A stretch of 64,000 bases of DNA. Source: Ornithinimicrobium flavum. GTDB lineage: Bacteria > Actinomycetota > Actinomycetes > Actinomycetales > Dermatophilaceae. This document shows positions 1 to 8,662 of the stretch, piece after piece. The position numbers were made by a program, and so were the translations under genes. The stretch's first letter is position 1; every line of letters starts with the position of its first letter. The stretch is from assembly GCF_004526345.1 (NCBI RefSeq), contig NZ_CP038213.1:3224001-3288000 (forward strand), in the 5' to 3' direction. The notes below the pieces were generated by a model. That model searched no databases. It had not been told where the DNA came from and saw only the letters and a program-made list of their open reading frames with translations.

Positions 1-2
1 GG

Positions 3-521
3 GCCACCGACAAGCAGCAGCTGACGGTCGGCCGGATCGCCATGGCCGCCGCCATCCTGGTCGCCGGCTACCTGGGCATCAACCCCCCCGGCTTCGTCGC
101 GGAGGTGGTCGCGCTCGCCTTCGGCCTGGCGGCCGCCAGCTTCTTCCCGATCCTGTTCCTCGGGATCTTCTGGAAGAAGGCGACCGCCTGGGGTGCCGCG
201 GCAGGGATGTCGGTGGGCATCGTCTTCACGCTGGGCTACCAGCTGTGGACGCTGCCGGCCTTCCTGGGCAACGAGCCGATCTGGGACATCCCGGCCACCG
301 GTGTCGGCACGATCGGCATGATCCTCAACCTGCTGACGATCTTCATCGTGTCGCAGTTCACGCCCGCACCGAGCGAGCTGATGCAGAAGGTGGTCGAGGA
401 CGTCCGCTACCCCGGCCGCTCCGAGCTGGTCCTCGCGCACGCCGAGGGCCACCTGGACGAGTACGCCCAGGAGCACCACCTCGGTGACCCCTCCGGGGAG
501 GACCGTCGGGACGGACACTGA
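3..521 (+). CDS. Solute:sodium symporter, C-terminal part (5' truncated by window edge)
   Basis: The open frame already runs at base 3, so this is the last ~172 residues of a longer gene. Four hydrophobic segments are visible (about residues 12-32, 36-63, 66-88 and 104-124), followed by a charged cytoplasmic tail ending in Asp-Gly-His. The GIFWKKAT loop and spacing match the C-terminal end of SSS-family cation:acetate symporters (ActP/MctC type), which import acetate or other monocarboxylates with Na+. Only the C-terminus is seen, so the substrate is inferred. A strong hairpin follows the stop codon. Confidence 0.8.
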   Translation, partial: ATDKQQLTVGRIAMAAAILVAGYLGINPPGFVAEVVALAFGLAAASFFPILFLGIFWKKATAWGAAAGMSVGIVFTLGYQLWTLPAFLGNEPIWDIPATGVGTIGMILNLLTIFIVSQFTPAPSELMQKVVEDVRYPGRSELVLAHAEGHLDEYAQEHHLGDPSGEDRRDGH

Positions 522-539
522 TCGCTCTCCCCACGATCA

Positions 540-572
540 CCGGAGGCCCTGCGCACGGCGCGGGGCCTCCGG
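540..572 (+). terminator. Intrinsic-type terminator hairpin after symporter gene
   Basis: Perfect 10-bp G+C-rich inverted repeat (540-549 with 563-572) 18 bp after the symporter stop. There is no clear T-run, as is common in actinobacteria. Confidence 0.6.
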
Positions 573-606
573 CTCGTCCCGGGCCGGTCGGTCTACGGTG
601 ACTCCC

Positions 607-1812
607 ATGCGCACCCCCGGCCGACCCGACCGGTCGGCCAGCCTCTGGGTCGTCGCCGCCCTCGCATCCGGGCCGCTGGTCTCGCTGGGACTGGCCCGCT
701 TCGCCTACGCCCTTCTCCTGCCGGAGATGCAGGACCGGTTCGGATGGACCTACGCGCAGGCCGGGGTCCTCAACACCGCCAACGCGGTCGGCTACCTCCT
801 CGGCGCGCTCGCCGGGGCGGGAGCGGCGCGACGCTGGGGCACCAGGAGGGTCTTCCTGCTGGGCACCGTGGGCACCACCCTCGCCCTGGCACTCACCGCC
901 CTGGCTCCCGGGTATGCGGCGCTGCTGGCGACCCGGGCCCTGGCCGGCGCGGCCGGCGCGCTGGCCTTCGTCCTCGGAGGGGCGCTCGTCGCCACCGCGA
1001 CGAGCGGGCACCCGCCCGCCGCGGCCGCCCGGCTGCTGGGTCTCTACTACGGGGGCTCCGGCCTCGGGATGACGATCGCGGGCCTGCTGGTCCCGCTCGT
1101 CCTCGAACGGTCCGGCCCCCTGGGCTGGCGGTGGGGCTGGCTGTCGCTCGCCGCAGTCGGGTCGCTCGCGTGCCTGGCCGCGCTCCTCGGGCTGCGGCAG
1201 CAGGCCGACCCCCCACCACGGGGGGTCGAGCACCGGTCGTGGCGTCGGGGGTCGATCGGCTGGGTCACCGCGGGGTACGTGTTGTTCGGTCTGGGGTACA
1301 TCGCCTACCTCACCTTCGCCGTGGCCTACCTCGCCGAGCTCGGGGCCGGGGCTGCCCAGGTGGCGGTCTTCTGGGCGGTCCTGGGACTGGCGGCGACCGT
1401 GGGCGGCCTCGCCTGGGCGCCGCTCCTGGGTCGGCTGGGCGGTGCCCGAGGGATGGCCGCCGTCCTGGCGGTCCTCGCGCTCGGGACGCTCCTGCCGCTG
1501 TGGCAGCCCCGGCCGTGGGCCTTCCTGCTCAGCGCCGTCCTCGTCGGAGGCAGCTTCCTGTCGGCGGTGACCGGCGTGACGATCGCCGTCCGGCACGTCC
1601 TGCCCGCGCCGCTGTGGACCGCCGGCCTGGGCTTCGCCACGGTCGCGTTCGGCGTCGGTCAGTCGCTCGGGCCGTGGCTGTCCGGGGCGGTGGCCGACCG
1701 AGCCGGCGGGATCGCCGCGGGTCTGGCCGCCTCGGCCGCCCTCCTCCTGGTCGGCGCCGTGCTCGCCCTCCCCCAGCGCGAGGCACGCCCGGTGCGGAAC
1801 CGCCCGTCCTGA
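607..1812 (+). CDS. MFS transporter, YbfB/YjiJ-like
   Basis: 401-residue protein with about twelve hydrophobic segments. The start contains the GLARFAYALLLPEM motif and the NAVGYLLGAL segment typical of the YbfB/YjiJ branch of the major facilitator superfamily. It is expected to be an inner-membrane exporter; the substrate is unknown. The ATG at 607 is chosen because a -10 box TACGGT (594-599) lies exactly 7 nt upstream, so the message is probably leaderless. Upstream in-frame starts would overlap the terminator. It stands alone between a terminator and a lipoprotein gene 85 bp downstream. Confidence 0.8.
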   Translation: MRTPGRPDRSASLWVVAALASGPLVSLGLARFAYALLLPEMQDRFGWTYAQAGVLNTANAVGYLLGALAGAGAARRWGTRRVFLLGTVGTTLALALTALAPGYAALLATRALAGAAGALAFVLGGALVATATSGHPPAAAARLLGLYYGGSGLGMTIAGLLVPLVLERSGPLGWRWGWLSLAAVGSLACLAALLGLRQQADPPPRGVEHRSWRRGSIGWVTAGYVLFGLGYIAYLTFAVAYLAELGAGAAQVAVFWAVLGLAATVGGLAWAPLLGRLGGARGMAAVLAVLALGTLLPLWQPRPWAFLLSAVLVGGSFLSAVTGVTIAVRHVLPAPLWTAGLGFATVAFGVGQSLGPWLSGAVADRAGGIAAGLAASAALLLVGAVLALPQREARPVRNRPS

Positions 1813-1897
1813 GCCCGCGTCATACCGGGGTCAGCGACGACGCACCCACCCTGGACCGCCGGGCGGCCTCGGGGCGAGGCACGAGAAGGAGCCCGTC

Positions 1898-3883
1898 ATG
1901 AGCAGCCGCCACCGTCGGACCGGTCCCGGTCAGAGGCCGTCCCGTCTTCCTCTCCTGCTCGTCCCCCCGCTCCTGGCCGGCGTCGCTGCCTGCACGCCTG
2001 CGGACGTGCTCACCCCAGCGGCGGCCCAGGCGGCGACGCTGACCGACTTCGGGTCCTGCGAGGAGCTGCTGGCCTACTTCCAGGAGCACGCCCTCGAGCA
2101 GGTGGGACCGTGGGGCCTCGGCTCGGGCGGACGGTTCGGCGGGTGGGACGACGCCGCCTCCGGTGACGCGGCCGAGGCGGGCGCGGACACCGGGGTGCAG
2201 CTGAGCGGGGGCAGCCAGGTCGGCGTGGACTTCTCCGGCACGAACAACCAGGAGCAGGGGGTCGAGGAGCCGGACATCGTCCAGACCGACGGCGAGCTCA
2301 TCCTCACCGTGCGGGGCGGGCACCTCGTCGTCGTGGACGTGCCGAGCGCCGAGGTGGTCGGGCGGGCGGCCCTCCCGATGCGGGGCGAGGGCGGGAGCGA
2401 GCTGCTGCTGGACCGGGACGCCCGCCGGGCCCTGGTGCTCACCACGGAGTGGTCGGGGGGAGGCTGGTCCCCCGCCGCCACCCGCGCCGACGGGCTCACG
2501 ACCTACCCCGCCTTCGGCACCGAACGGACGGTGGTGACCACGGTCGACCTGAGCAACCCGGCGCAGCCGGTCGTCACCGGCTCCGTCCGGCTCGAGGGGT
2601 CCTACCGGTCGGCGCGGATGCACGACGGTGCCGCGAGGGTGGTGCTCGTGACCCAGCCGCCGGGGCTGTCCTTCGTCCAGCCCCGCGACGGCTCCCTGCG
2701 CGCCGAGCAGGAGGCCGAGGACGCCAACCGGGCCATCCTGGAGGAGTCCACGATCGAGGACTGGCTGCCCCACCTCCAGACGGTGCGGGACGGGCGGGCC
2801 GACGGCACCGAGCCGGCGCTGGCCTGCGAGGACGTCGCCCGGCCGCCGGAGTTCGCGGGACTGGCCACGATGTCCGTGCTCACCTTCGACCTCACCGGCG
2901 AGCCGCGCCCCACCTCCGCGGGAGCGGTGGTCGCCAACGGCTCCACCGTCTACGCCTCGGCCGACCGGCTCGTCGTCGCCACCAGCCCGTGGGAGGCCTG
3001 GCCCGTCGCCGGTGACGTCGCGATCGGCCCCGGACCACAGGACCCGGGGCGGACCGCGTTGCACACCTTCGACCTGAGCCGGGACGGACGCACCGACTAC
3101 CTGGCCTCCGGATGGGTGGAGGGCCGGCTGCTCAACCAGTTCGCCCTGGACGAGCAGGACGGCATCATCCGGGTGGCCACCACCAAGGACAGCACGTCGG
3201 GCGCACCCTCGAGCAGCTCGCTGGTGGTGCTCGCGCAGCAGGGCCAGGCGCTCGTGGAGCGCGGCCGCGTCGACGACCTGGGCGTCACAGAGCAGATCTA
3301 CGCGGTGCGCTACCTCTCGCCGGAGCTCGCCGCCGTCGTGACCTTCCGGCAGACCGACCCGCTCTACCTCGTCGACACCTCCGACCCGTCGGCCCCAACC
3401 CTGGCGGGCGAGCTGAAGATCCCCGGCTACTCCGCCTACCTGCACCCCGTCGGGGACGGCCGCCTGCTGGGGATCGGTCAGGACGCGACCGAGGACGGGA
3501 GGACGACGGGCCTGCAGGTCTCCCTCTTCGACGTGTCCGAGCCGACCACCCCCACCCGCCTGTCGCACCTGACCTTCGAGGACCACTACTCCGAGGCCGA
3601 GCACGACCACCGGGCCTTCCTCTGGTGGGAGCCGACGGGGCAGGTCTTCCTCCCGGCAGCCTCCTGGACGGGGGACAAGGAGTGGGTGGGGGTGCTCAGC
3701 GCCCGGGTGGACGGCCAGGAGGTCGACCGGGGGGCGCGGCTGCAGCTCGGTGGCTCCGACCGGGGATGGGACTACGGTCGGCGGACGCTCGTCGTGGACG
3801 ACCAGCTGTGGGTCCTCGGCGAGTCCACCCTTCGCGCCGTCGACCTCGTCACGATGGAGGAGCAGGCCCGGGTCGACCTCTGA
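1898..3883 (+). CDS. Secreted beta-propeller domain lipoprotein
   Basis: 661 residues. A positively charged N-terminus, hydrophobic core and lipobox ending in Cys32 (LAGVAAC) predict export and lipid anchoring. After a low-complexity Gly/Ala stretch, the segment from about residue 110 (TNNQEQGVEEPDIVQTDG) is the hallmark of the Beta_propel family (PF09826). The rest shows repeated blades of the kind VDVSDPSxP. The family is widespread in archaea and actinobacteria without a proven function; a surface protein-binding or protease-like role is speculative. The stop is followed by a 369-bp gap before the methionine genes, so it is probably monocistronic. Confidence 0.8.
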   Translation: MSSRHRRTGPGQRPSRLPLLLVPPLLAGVAACTPADVLTPAAAQAATLTDFGSCEELLAYFQEHALEQVGPWGLGSGGRFGGWDDAASGDAAEAGADTGVQLSGGSQVGVDFSGTNNQEQGVEEPDIVQTDGELILTVRGGHLVVVDVPSAEVVGRAALPMRGEGGSELLLDRDARRALVLTTEWSGGGWSPAATRADGLTTYPAFGTERTVVTTVDLSNPAQPVVTGSVRLEGSYRSARMHDGAARVVLVTQPPGLSFVQPRDGSLRAEQEAEDANRAILEESTIEDWLPHLQTVRDGRADGTEPALACEDVARPPEFAGLATMSVLTFDLTGEPRPTSAGAVVANGSTVYASADRLVVATSPWEAWPVAGDVAIGPGPQDPGRTALHTFDLSRDGRTDYLASGWVEGRLLNQFALDEQDGIIRVATTKDSTSGAPSSSSLVVLAQQGQALVERGRVDDLGVTEQIYAVRYLSPELAAVVTFRQTDPLYLVDTSDPSAPTLAGELKIPGYSAYLHPVGDGRLLGIGQDATEDGRTTGLQVSLFDVSEPTTPTRLSHLTFEDHYSEAEHDHRAFLWWEPTGQVFLPAASWTGDKEWVGVLSARVDGQEVDRGARLQLGGSDRGWDYGRRTLVVDDQLWVLGESTLRAVDLVTMEEQARVDL

Positions 3884-4027
3884 GCCGGATCGGTCGAACT
3901 TTGGCCCGGGCGCCCAGGAGCGACCGAACGGACCGGGATCGGCGACGATTGCCGAAGGTATCCAGTCATGGCGGGGCACCTGCGAAGTTCCTGCGTCAAC
4001 AACCCTCGTTGAGGGCGCCTCGACGAA

Positions 4028-4056
4028 TTGACTTCGTCGTGATCCTGCACTAGAAC
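4028..4056 (+). promoter_or_regulatory. Sigma-70-type promoter of the metYX leader
   Basis: -35 TTGACT (4028-4033), 17-bp spacer, -10 TAGAAC (4051-4056). The predicted start site falls at 4062-4064, on the ATG of a 12-codon ORF, so the leader peptide would be translated from a leaderless end. In the 369-bp gap 3884-4252 the only other structure I see is a possible long-range pairing and a GCAGAG/CTCTGC hairpin (about 4188-4228). Confidence 0.65.
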
Positions 4057-4062
4057 TTCCTC

Positions 4063-4101
4063 ATGACGTGCCACCCGCGCCGCCGAATGCGTCGCTGCTG
4101 A
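4063..4101 (+). CDS. Putative cysteine-responsive leader peptide of metYX
   Basis: Twelve-codon ORF encoding MTCHPRRRMRRC and ending at TGA 4099-4101, 151 bp before metY. Two of twelve residues are Cys (the last codon and codon 3), in an otherwise Arg-rich peptide. Its ATG sits 6 nt after a good -10 box, so it would be translated from a leaderless transcript. Leaderless Cys-containing small ORFs upstream of sulfur genes are known as cysteine-responsive attenuators in mycobacteria. That this one works that way is inference from position, composition and promoter. Confidence 0.5.
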   Translation: MTCHPRRRMRRC

Positions 4102-4252
4102 GTCCCGACCTCGCAGCTCGACGCCCGCCGCGCTCCCCGCGACCGGCCGCCCGCGTCATACCTCCCCGGCTGTCCGAGGCAGGGCTCAGCAGAGCGACCC
4201 GCAGCACGCAACCCCCTCTGCCCCCATCCTCTCGACACACCTGGAGCACCCC

Positions 4253-5584
4253 ATGACCTACCGCGACTTCACCACCCGTCAGATCCACGCCGGCCAGACC
4301 CCCGACGCCGCCACCGGCTCCCGGGCGCTGCCGATCTACCAGACCACCTCCTACGTCTTCGCCGACGCCGACCAGGCCGCCAACCGCTTCGCCCTGGCCG
4401 AGCTCGGCCCCATCTACACCCGGATCACCAACCCGACCCAGGAGGTGGTGGAGAACCGGCTCGCCGACCTCGAGGGCGGCGTCGGGGCGCTCCTGGTCGC
4501 CTCCGGCTCCTCGGCGATCACCCTGGCGATCCTCAACGTCGCGGGCGCCGGCGACCACATCGTCTCCTCCCCGAGCCTCTACGGCGGCACCCAGAACCTC
4601 TTCGCCCACACCCTGCCCAGGCTCGGCATCGAGGTCACCTTCGTGGCGGACCCGTCCGACCCCGAGTCGTGGCGGGAGGCCGCCCGGGACAACACCAAGG
4701 CCTTCTTCGGCGAGACCGTCGCCAACCCGAGCGGGGACGTCCTGGACATCGCACCCGTCTCGGCGGTGGCGCACGAGGTCGGTGTCCCGCTCATCGTCGA
4801 CAACACCATCGCCACCCCCTACCTCACCCGTCCGATCGAGCACGGCGCCGACGTCGTGGTCCACTCGGCGACCAAGTACCTCGGCGGGCACGGCACCTCG
4901 ATCGCCGGTGCGATCGTCGACGGCGGCACCTTCGACTACGGGCGCAGCGGCCGCTTCCCCGGCTTCACCGAGCCCGACCCGTCCTACAACGGGCTGGTCT
5001 ACGCCGAGACGCTGGGCGCGGACGGGATCTTCGGGGTCAACCTGTCCTACATCCTCAAGGCCCGGGTGCAGCTGCTGCGCGACCTCGGTCCGGCGGTCTC
5101 CCCGTTCAACGCCTTCCTGGTGGCCCAGGGCATCGAGACGCTCTCGCTGCGCCTGGACCGGCACGTCGAGAACGCCCGGAAGGTCGCGGGGTGGCTGGAG
5201 GGTCACGAGCAGGTCGAGCACGTCGTCTACGCCGGCCTGCCGGGGCACCCGTCCTACGAGCGGGCCCAGAAGTACCTCCCCAAGGGACCCGGCGCGGTGC
5301 TGGCCTTCGAGATCGCCGGCGGGGTGGAGGCGGGCAAGGCCTTCGTCTCGGCGCTGGAGCTGCACAGCAACGTCGCCAACATCGGTGACGTGCGTTCCCT
5401 GGTCATCCACCCGGCCTCGACCACGCACAGCCAGCTCGACGAGCAGGCCCTGCGCGCCGCGGGCGTGACCCCGGGCCTGGTGCGTCTCGCCGTGGGGCTG
5501 GAGGGGATCGAGGACATCCTCGCGGACCTGGAGACCGGCTTCGAGGCGGCGCGGGCCGTGGCCCGGCGCACCGAGGCGGCCTGA
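4253..5584 (+). CDS. metY: O-acetylhomoserine sulfhydrylase
   Basis: 443-residue cytosolic PLP enzyme of the Cys/Met metabolism family. It makes homocysteine directly from O-acetylhomoserine and sulfide (direct sulfhydrylation). The PLP-binding lysine is Lys208 in HSATKYLGGHG. The N-terminal QIHAGQ and the YTRITNPT motif contact cofactor and partner subunit, and length is typical for MetY (~430-450). metX follows after 5 nt, so the two form an operon supplying substrate and enzyme together. A promoter and a Cys-containing leader ORF lie upstream. Start ATG 4253 fits family alignments. Confidence 0.93.
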   Translation: MTYRDFTTRQIHAGQTPDAATGSRALPIYQTTSYVFADADQAANRFALAELGPIYTRITNPTQEVVENRLADLEGGVGALLVASGSSAITLAILNVAGAGDHIVSSPSLYGGTQNLFAHTLPRLGIEVTFVADPSDPESWREAARDNTKAFFGETVANPSGDVLDIAPVSAVAHEVGVPLIVDNTIATPYLTRPIEHGADVVVHSATKYLGGHGTSIAGAIVDGGTFDYGRSGRFPGFTEPDPSYNGLVYAETLGADGIFGVNLSYILKARVQLLRDLGPAVSPFNAFLVAQGIETLSLRLDRHVENARKVAGWLEGHEQVEHVVYAGLPGHPSYERAQKYLPKGPGAVLAFEIAGGVEAGKAFVSALELHSNVANIGDVRSLVIHPASTTHSQLDEQALRAAGVTPGLVRLAVGLEGIEDILADLETGFEAARAVARRTEAA

Positions 5585-5589
5585 CCGGG

Positions 5590-6807
5590 ATGACCGCCCC
5601 AACGTCCCGGGCCCCGGTCCCGGCCCCGAGCGACCTTCCGCCCCGGCGGCCCGCCGACGGACGACGCCGGACCCGCCCGGTCGGGGCCCTCGCCCTCGAG
5701 GGCGGCGGCCGCCTGGAGGAGGTCCGCGTCACCTACCAGACGTGGGGCTCGCTCAACGCGGCCCGGGACAACGCGGTGCTGGTGCTGCACGCGCTCACCG
5801 GTGACAGCCACGTCGTCGGCGGGCGCGGGCCGAACCAGCCCACCCCGGGCTGGTGGCCGGGGCTCATCGGTCCGGGCGCCCCGATCGACACCGACGAGTG
5901 GTTCGTCGTGGCCCCGGCCGTCCTGGGCGGCTGCCGGGGCACGACGGGCCCCTCGTCGCCGGCCCCGGACGGGCGGCCCTACGGCTCCACCTTCCCCCGC
6001 GTCACCGTCCGCGACCAGGTGCGCGCGGAGGCCCTGCTCGCCGACGCCGTGGGCATCCACGCCTTCGCGATGGTCGTCGGGGGGTCGGTCGGCGGGATGC
6101 GGGCGCTGGAGTGGGCGGTCACGTACCCGGGGCGGGTGCGGCGGTGCGTCGTGCTCGCCTCGGGGGCGCGAGCCACCGCCGACCAGATCGCCTGGGCCGC
6201 ACCGCAGCTCGCCGCCATCCGGCTCGACCCGGGCTACTCCGGGGGTGACTACTACCCCGGTCCCGGGCCGCGGGCCGGCCTGGAGATCGCCCGCCAGATC
6301 GCCCACGCCACCTACCGCTCGGCGGCCGAGCTGGAGCTCCGCTTCGGGGCCGAGCCGCAGGAGGGAGAGGATCCGCTGCGCGGCGGACGGTATGCCGTGC
6401 AGTCCTACCTGGAGCACCACGGCCGCAAGCTGGTGCGCCGCTTCGACGCCAACGCTTACCTGGCGCTCACCGAGGCGATGTGCTCGCACGACGTCGGGCG
6501 GGGGCGCGGCGGGGTGGAGGCCGCGCTGCGCCGGATCACCGCCGAGCTCACGGTCGGGGTCGTCTCCAGCGACCGGCTCTTCCCGCCCGCCGACGGGCAG
6601 GTGGTGGCCTCCTCCCCCGCCTGCCGAGAGCTGGCGGTGATCGAGTCCCCCTACGGGCACGACGCGTTCCTCATCGAGACCGACCAGGTCTTCGCACTCA
6701 TCCACCGGGCGCTCACGAGCCAGGCCGTGCCGCCGGACAACCGTCCTCCCGCGCCGGCGGGAGTGGTCCCCGCAGCGGGCGTGGCCGCCGGACCCGCCCT
6801 GTGGTGA
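5590..6807 (+). CDS. metX: Homoserine O-acetyltransferase
   Basis: 405-residue alpha/beta-hydrolase-fold acyltransferase that transfers acetyl from acetyl-CoA to L-homoserine, the first committed step of methionine synthesis. Nucleophile elbow GGSVGGM puts the catalytic Ser at 156. The GGCRGTTGPSSP and GDSHVVG signatures and the C-terminal GHDAFL (catalytic His) are intact. The first ~30 residues are Pro/Arg-rich and poorly conserved. Co-transcribed with metY (5-nt spacing). It converges with a lipoprotein gene whose stop is only 9 bp away. Confidence 0.92.
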   Translation: MTAPTSRAPVPAPSDLPPRRPADGRRRTRPVGALALEGGGRLEEVRVTYQTWGSLNAARDNAVLVLHALTGDSHVVGGRGPNQPTPGWWPGLIGPGAPIDTDEWFVVAPAVLGGCRGTTGPSSPAPDGRPYGSTFPRVTVRDQVRAEALLADAVGIHAFAMVVGGSVGGMRALEWAVTYPGRVRRCVVLASGARATADQIAWAAPQLAAIRLDPGYSGGDYYPGPGPRAGLEIARQIAHATYRSAAELELRFGAEPQEGEDPLRGGRYAVQSYLEHHGRKLVRRFDANAYLALTEAMCSHDVGRGRGGVEAALRRITAELTVGVVSSDRLFPPADGQVVASSPACRELAVIESPYGHDAFLIETDQVFALIHRALTSQAVPPDNRPPAPAGVVPAAGVAAGPALW

Positions 6808-6816
6808 CGGCAGGCT

Positions 6817-7989
6817 CTACAGGCCCGTGGGCTCGGGCAGCCAGTCCACCTCGGAGCACACCGCCCAGGGCACCAGCCCGGCCAGGGCGACCGTGGCGGC
6901 GGCGCCCGGGCTGACCACGCGGTAGTCCGCCGTCACCACCACCTGACCACCCTCCTCGGTCACGAGGAAGCCGTCGCCCACCAGGCCGGGCGGCAGCCCG
7001 AAGGCGTCGTCCCAGCCCACCGGTTCGGTCGTCGGCCACCCCTCGGCCAGCTCGAGCCGGGCCCGCGCGTCGGCGACCGCGGCCGGGTCCTGCGTGCCCT
7101 CCGGATAGACCACGCGCACGACGGCGTCCCGGCCGGTGAAGGCGATCCCCCAGGCCTGCGGCTCCAGCAGGTCCGCCACCTCGACGCTCCCGACGGCCGC
7201 CTCCTGGTCCTCGACGTCCGCGTCCGCCCCGAGCGCGGTCGGCCAGCCCAGGCACCCGGGGACGACGACCTGGGTCTCGACGCCCTCGCTGAGGGCCGCC
7301 GCGACGGCTGCGCTCCGGCTGAGGGTGGCGCCGGGCTCGCCCGCACCGCGCAGGAGCAGGCGCTCACCGGGGAGGACCTGCGCCCCCTCCACCCCGGCCA
7401 CCCCGTCCGTGACCGCCCGCTCGAGCCCGTCGAGGTCCAGGTCGTCCCTCAGCCGCAGCGCCGTCCCCGCCGCGGCGAGGTCGTCGCCACCGTCCCGGTC
7501 CTCCGTCGCGTGCCCGGCCCACCGGACCTCCCAGACCACGTCGTCCTGGGTGACGCCGTACCGCAGGCCCAGCCGGCTGTTCTCCGCCCGCAGCGCACCG
7601 TCGGTCAGCAGCACGGTGCTGGCTCCCACGGCCCGCCAGAACTCGATGCGGTCGGTCTGGATGCTCTCGCTCGTCAGCTCGGCGGCCCCGAGTCGTTCCT
7701 TGACCCGGGCCCAGTCGGTCACGGTCAGGTATGCGGTGTCCTCCGGAGCCAGGGCGAGCGCGGCGGCGACCGGGCCCGGGTCGGGCCGACCGGTCTGCGT
7801 CGGGCTCGGCTGACCGGTCCGGCCCCCGACCGGCTGGCCGCTCGGCGTGACGGTCCCCGTGGCGGCGACGGGATCGGCGGGCGCGGTGGCCGTGGCGGCG
7901 ACGGGATCCGAGGGCGCGGGCGAGCAGGCCGCCAGGCCGGTCGGGGCGGCCAGGGCGGCGAGGAGCAGGGTCGCGGCGGAGCGTCTCAC
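6817..7989 (-). CDS. Lipoprotein of unknown function
   Basis: 390 residues starting at GTG 7989 (the best start, giving an RR n-region and a short hydrophobic core). Lipobox LAAC with Cys22 predicts a membrane-anchored exported protein. A Pro/Thr/Gly-rich linker (residues 23-70) precedes an Asp/Glu-rich domain beginning near DTAYLTVTDW. I recognise no named domain. It is convergent with metX and divergent from the NfeD/stomatin pair, with about 110 bp between start codons. Confidence 0.7.
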   Translation of the reverse strand: MRRSAATLLLAALAAPTGLAACSPAPSDPVAATATAPADPVAATGTVTPSGQPVGGRTGQPSPTQTGRPDPGPVAAALALAPEDTAYLTVTDWARVKERLGAAELTSESIQTDRIEFWRAVGASTVLLTDGALRAENSRLGLRYGVTQDDVVWEVRWAGHATEDRDGGDDLAAAGTALRLRDDLDLDGLERAVTDGVAGVEGAQVLPGERLLLRGAGEPGATLSRSAAVAAALSEGVETQVVVPGCLGWPTALGADADVEDQEAAVGSVEVADLLEPQAWGIAFTGRDAVVRVVYPEGTQDPAAVADARARLELAEGWPTTEPVGWDDAFGLPPGLVGDGFLVTEEGGQVVVTADYRVVSPGAAATVALAGLVPWAVCSEVDWLPEPTGL

Positions 7990-8098
7990 CGTCCCATTCT
8001 CCCCGGACCCGGCCGCCGTCAGCCCCCACCTCCGGGAACCCTCCGGCCTGCTGACACGTCCACCACGTAGGATCGACCGCACAGGGAAAGGAGACCCT

Positions 8099-8593
8099 AT
8101 GCCCGACTGGCTGCGTGATTCCCAGTGGCTGTGGTGGGTCGGAGCCGCCCTGGCCTTCGGCATCGTCGAGATGACCACCCTCGACCTCATCTTCCTCATG
8201 CTGGCCCTCGGCGCGCTCGTCGCCGCCCTCGTCGCGGGGGCCGGACTGCCGCTGCTGTGGCAGTTCCTGGTCTTCGCGCTGTCCGCGGGCCTGTTCGTCT
8301 TCGCCCTTCGCCCCGTGGCGCTGAAGTACCTCAAGCTCGAGGGCAAGGGGGCGCGGCTCGGCATCGAGGGGCACATCGGCCAGACGGCCACGGTGCTCAC
8401 CGAGGTCACCGACCGCGGCGGGCTGGTCAAGCTGCGGGGGGAGGACTGGACCGCCCGGGCCGAGCTCGAAGGGTCCACCTACCCCGTCGGCGACCTCGTC
8501 ACCGTGGTGCGGATCGACGGCGCCACGGCCGTGGTCACCGAGGCGCAGCCCGAGGACAAACCCTTCGACACCGACCACCCGCCCCTCGGGTGA
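8099..8593 (+). CDS. NfeD-family membrane protein
   Basis: 164 residues: two or three N-terminal membrane segments (about residues 10-75) followed by a small beta-barrel OB-fold (residues 90-150, ending in VVRIDGATAVV). This is the short NfeD1b type, normally paired with a stomatin/SPFH protein, as here (70 bp downstream). The pair is thought to act in membrane microdomains and membrane-protein quality control. RBS AAAGGAG precedes the ATG at 8099, and a TAGGAT -10-like box lies at 8068-8073, so this transcript has a leader. Confidence 0.85.
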   Translation: MPDWLRDSQWLWWVGAALAFGIVEMTTLDLIFLMLALGALVAALVAGAGLPLLWQFLVFALSAGLFVFALRPVALKYLKLEGKGARLGIEGHIGQTATVLTEVTDRGGLVKLRGEDWTARAELEGSTYPVGDLVTVVRIDGATAVVTEAQPEDKPFDTDHPPLG

Positions 8594-8662
8594 TCCCCCG
8601 GGAGCCCCGGCTCCGCAGACCTGCTTCCCGCCCTGACTGACGACAGACAAAGGAGAATCGTC

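Noticed and set aside
1820..3979. Long minus-strand open frame (719 codons) opposite the beta-propeller gene
   Set aside because: Pro/Gly/Arg/Val-rich antisense shadow of a high-G+C gene; no domain, whereas the plus frame has signal peptide and a family motif. Similar shadows opposite pckG, the Fe-S reductase (50547-52982) and others were dropped for the same reason.
3884..4252. SAM riboswitch upstream of metY
   Set aside because: No recognisable SAM-I or SAM-IV core; only scattered short complementarities.
4068..4256. 62-codon frame overlapping the metY start
   Set aside because: Low-complexity Pro/Arg composition, no ribosome site, and it overlaps the better-supported 12-codon leader in another frame.
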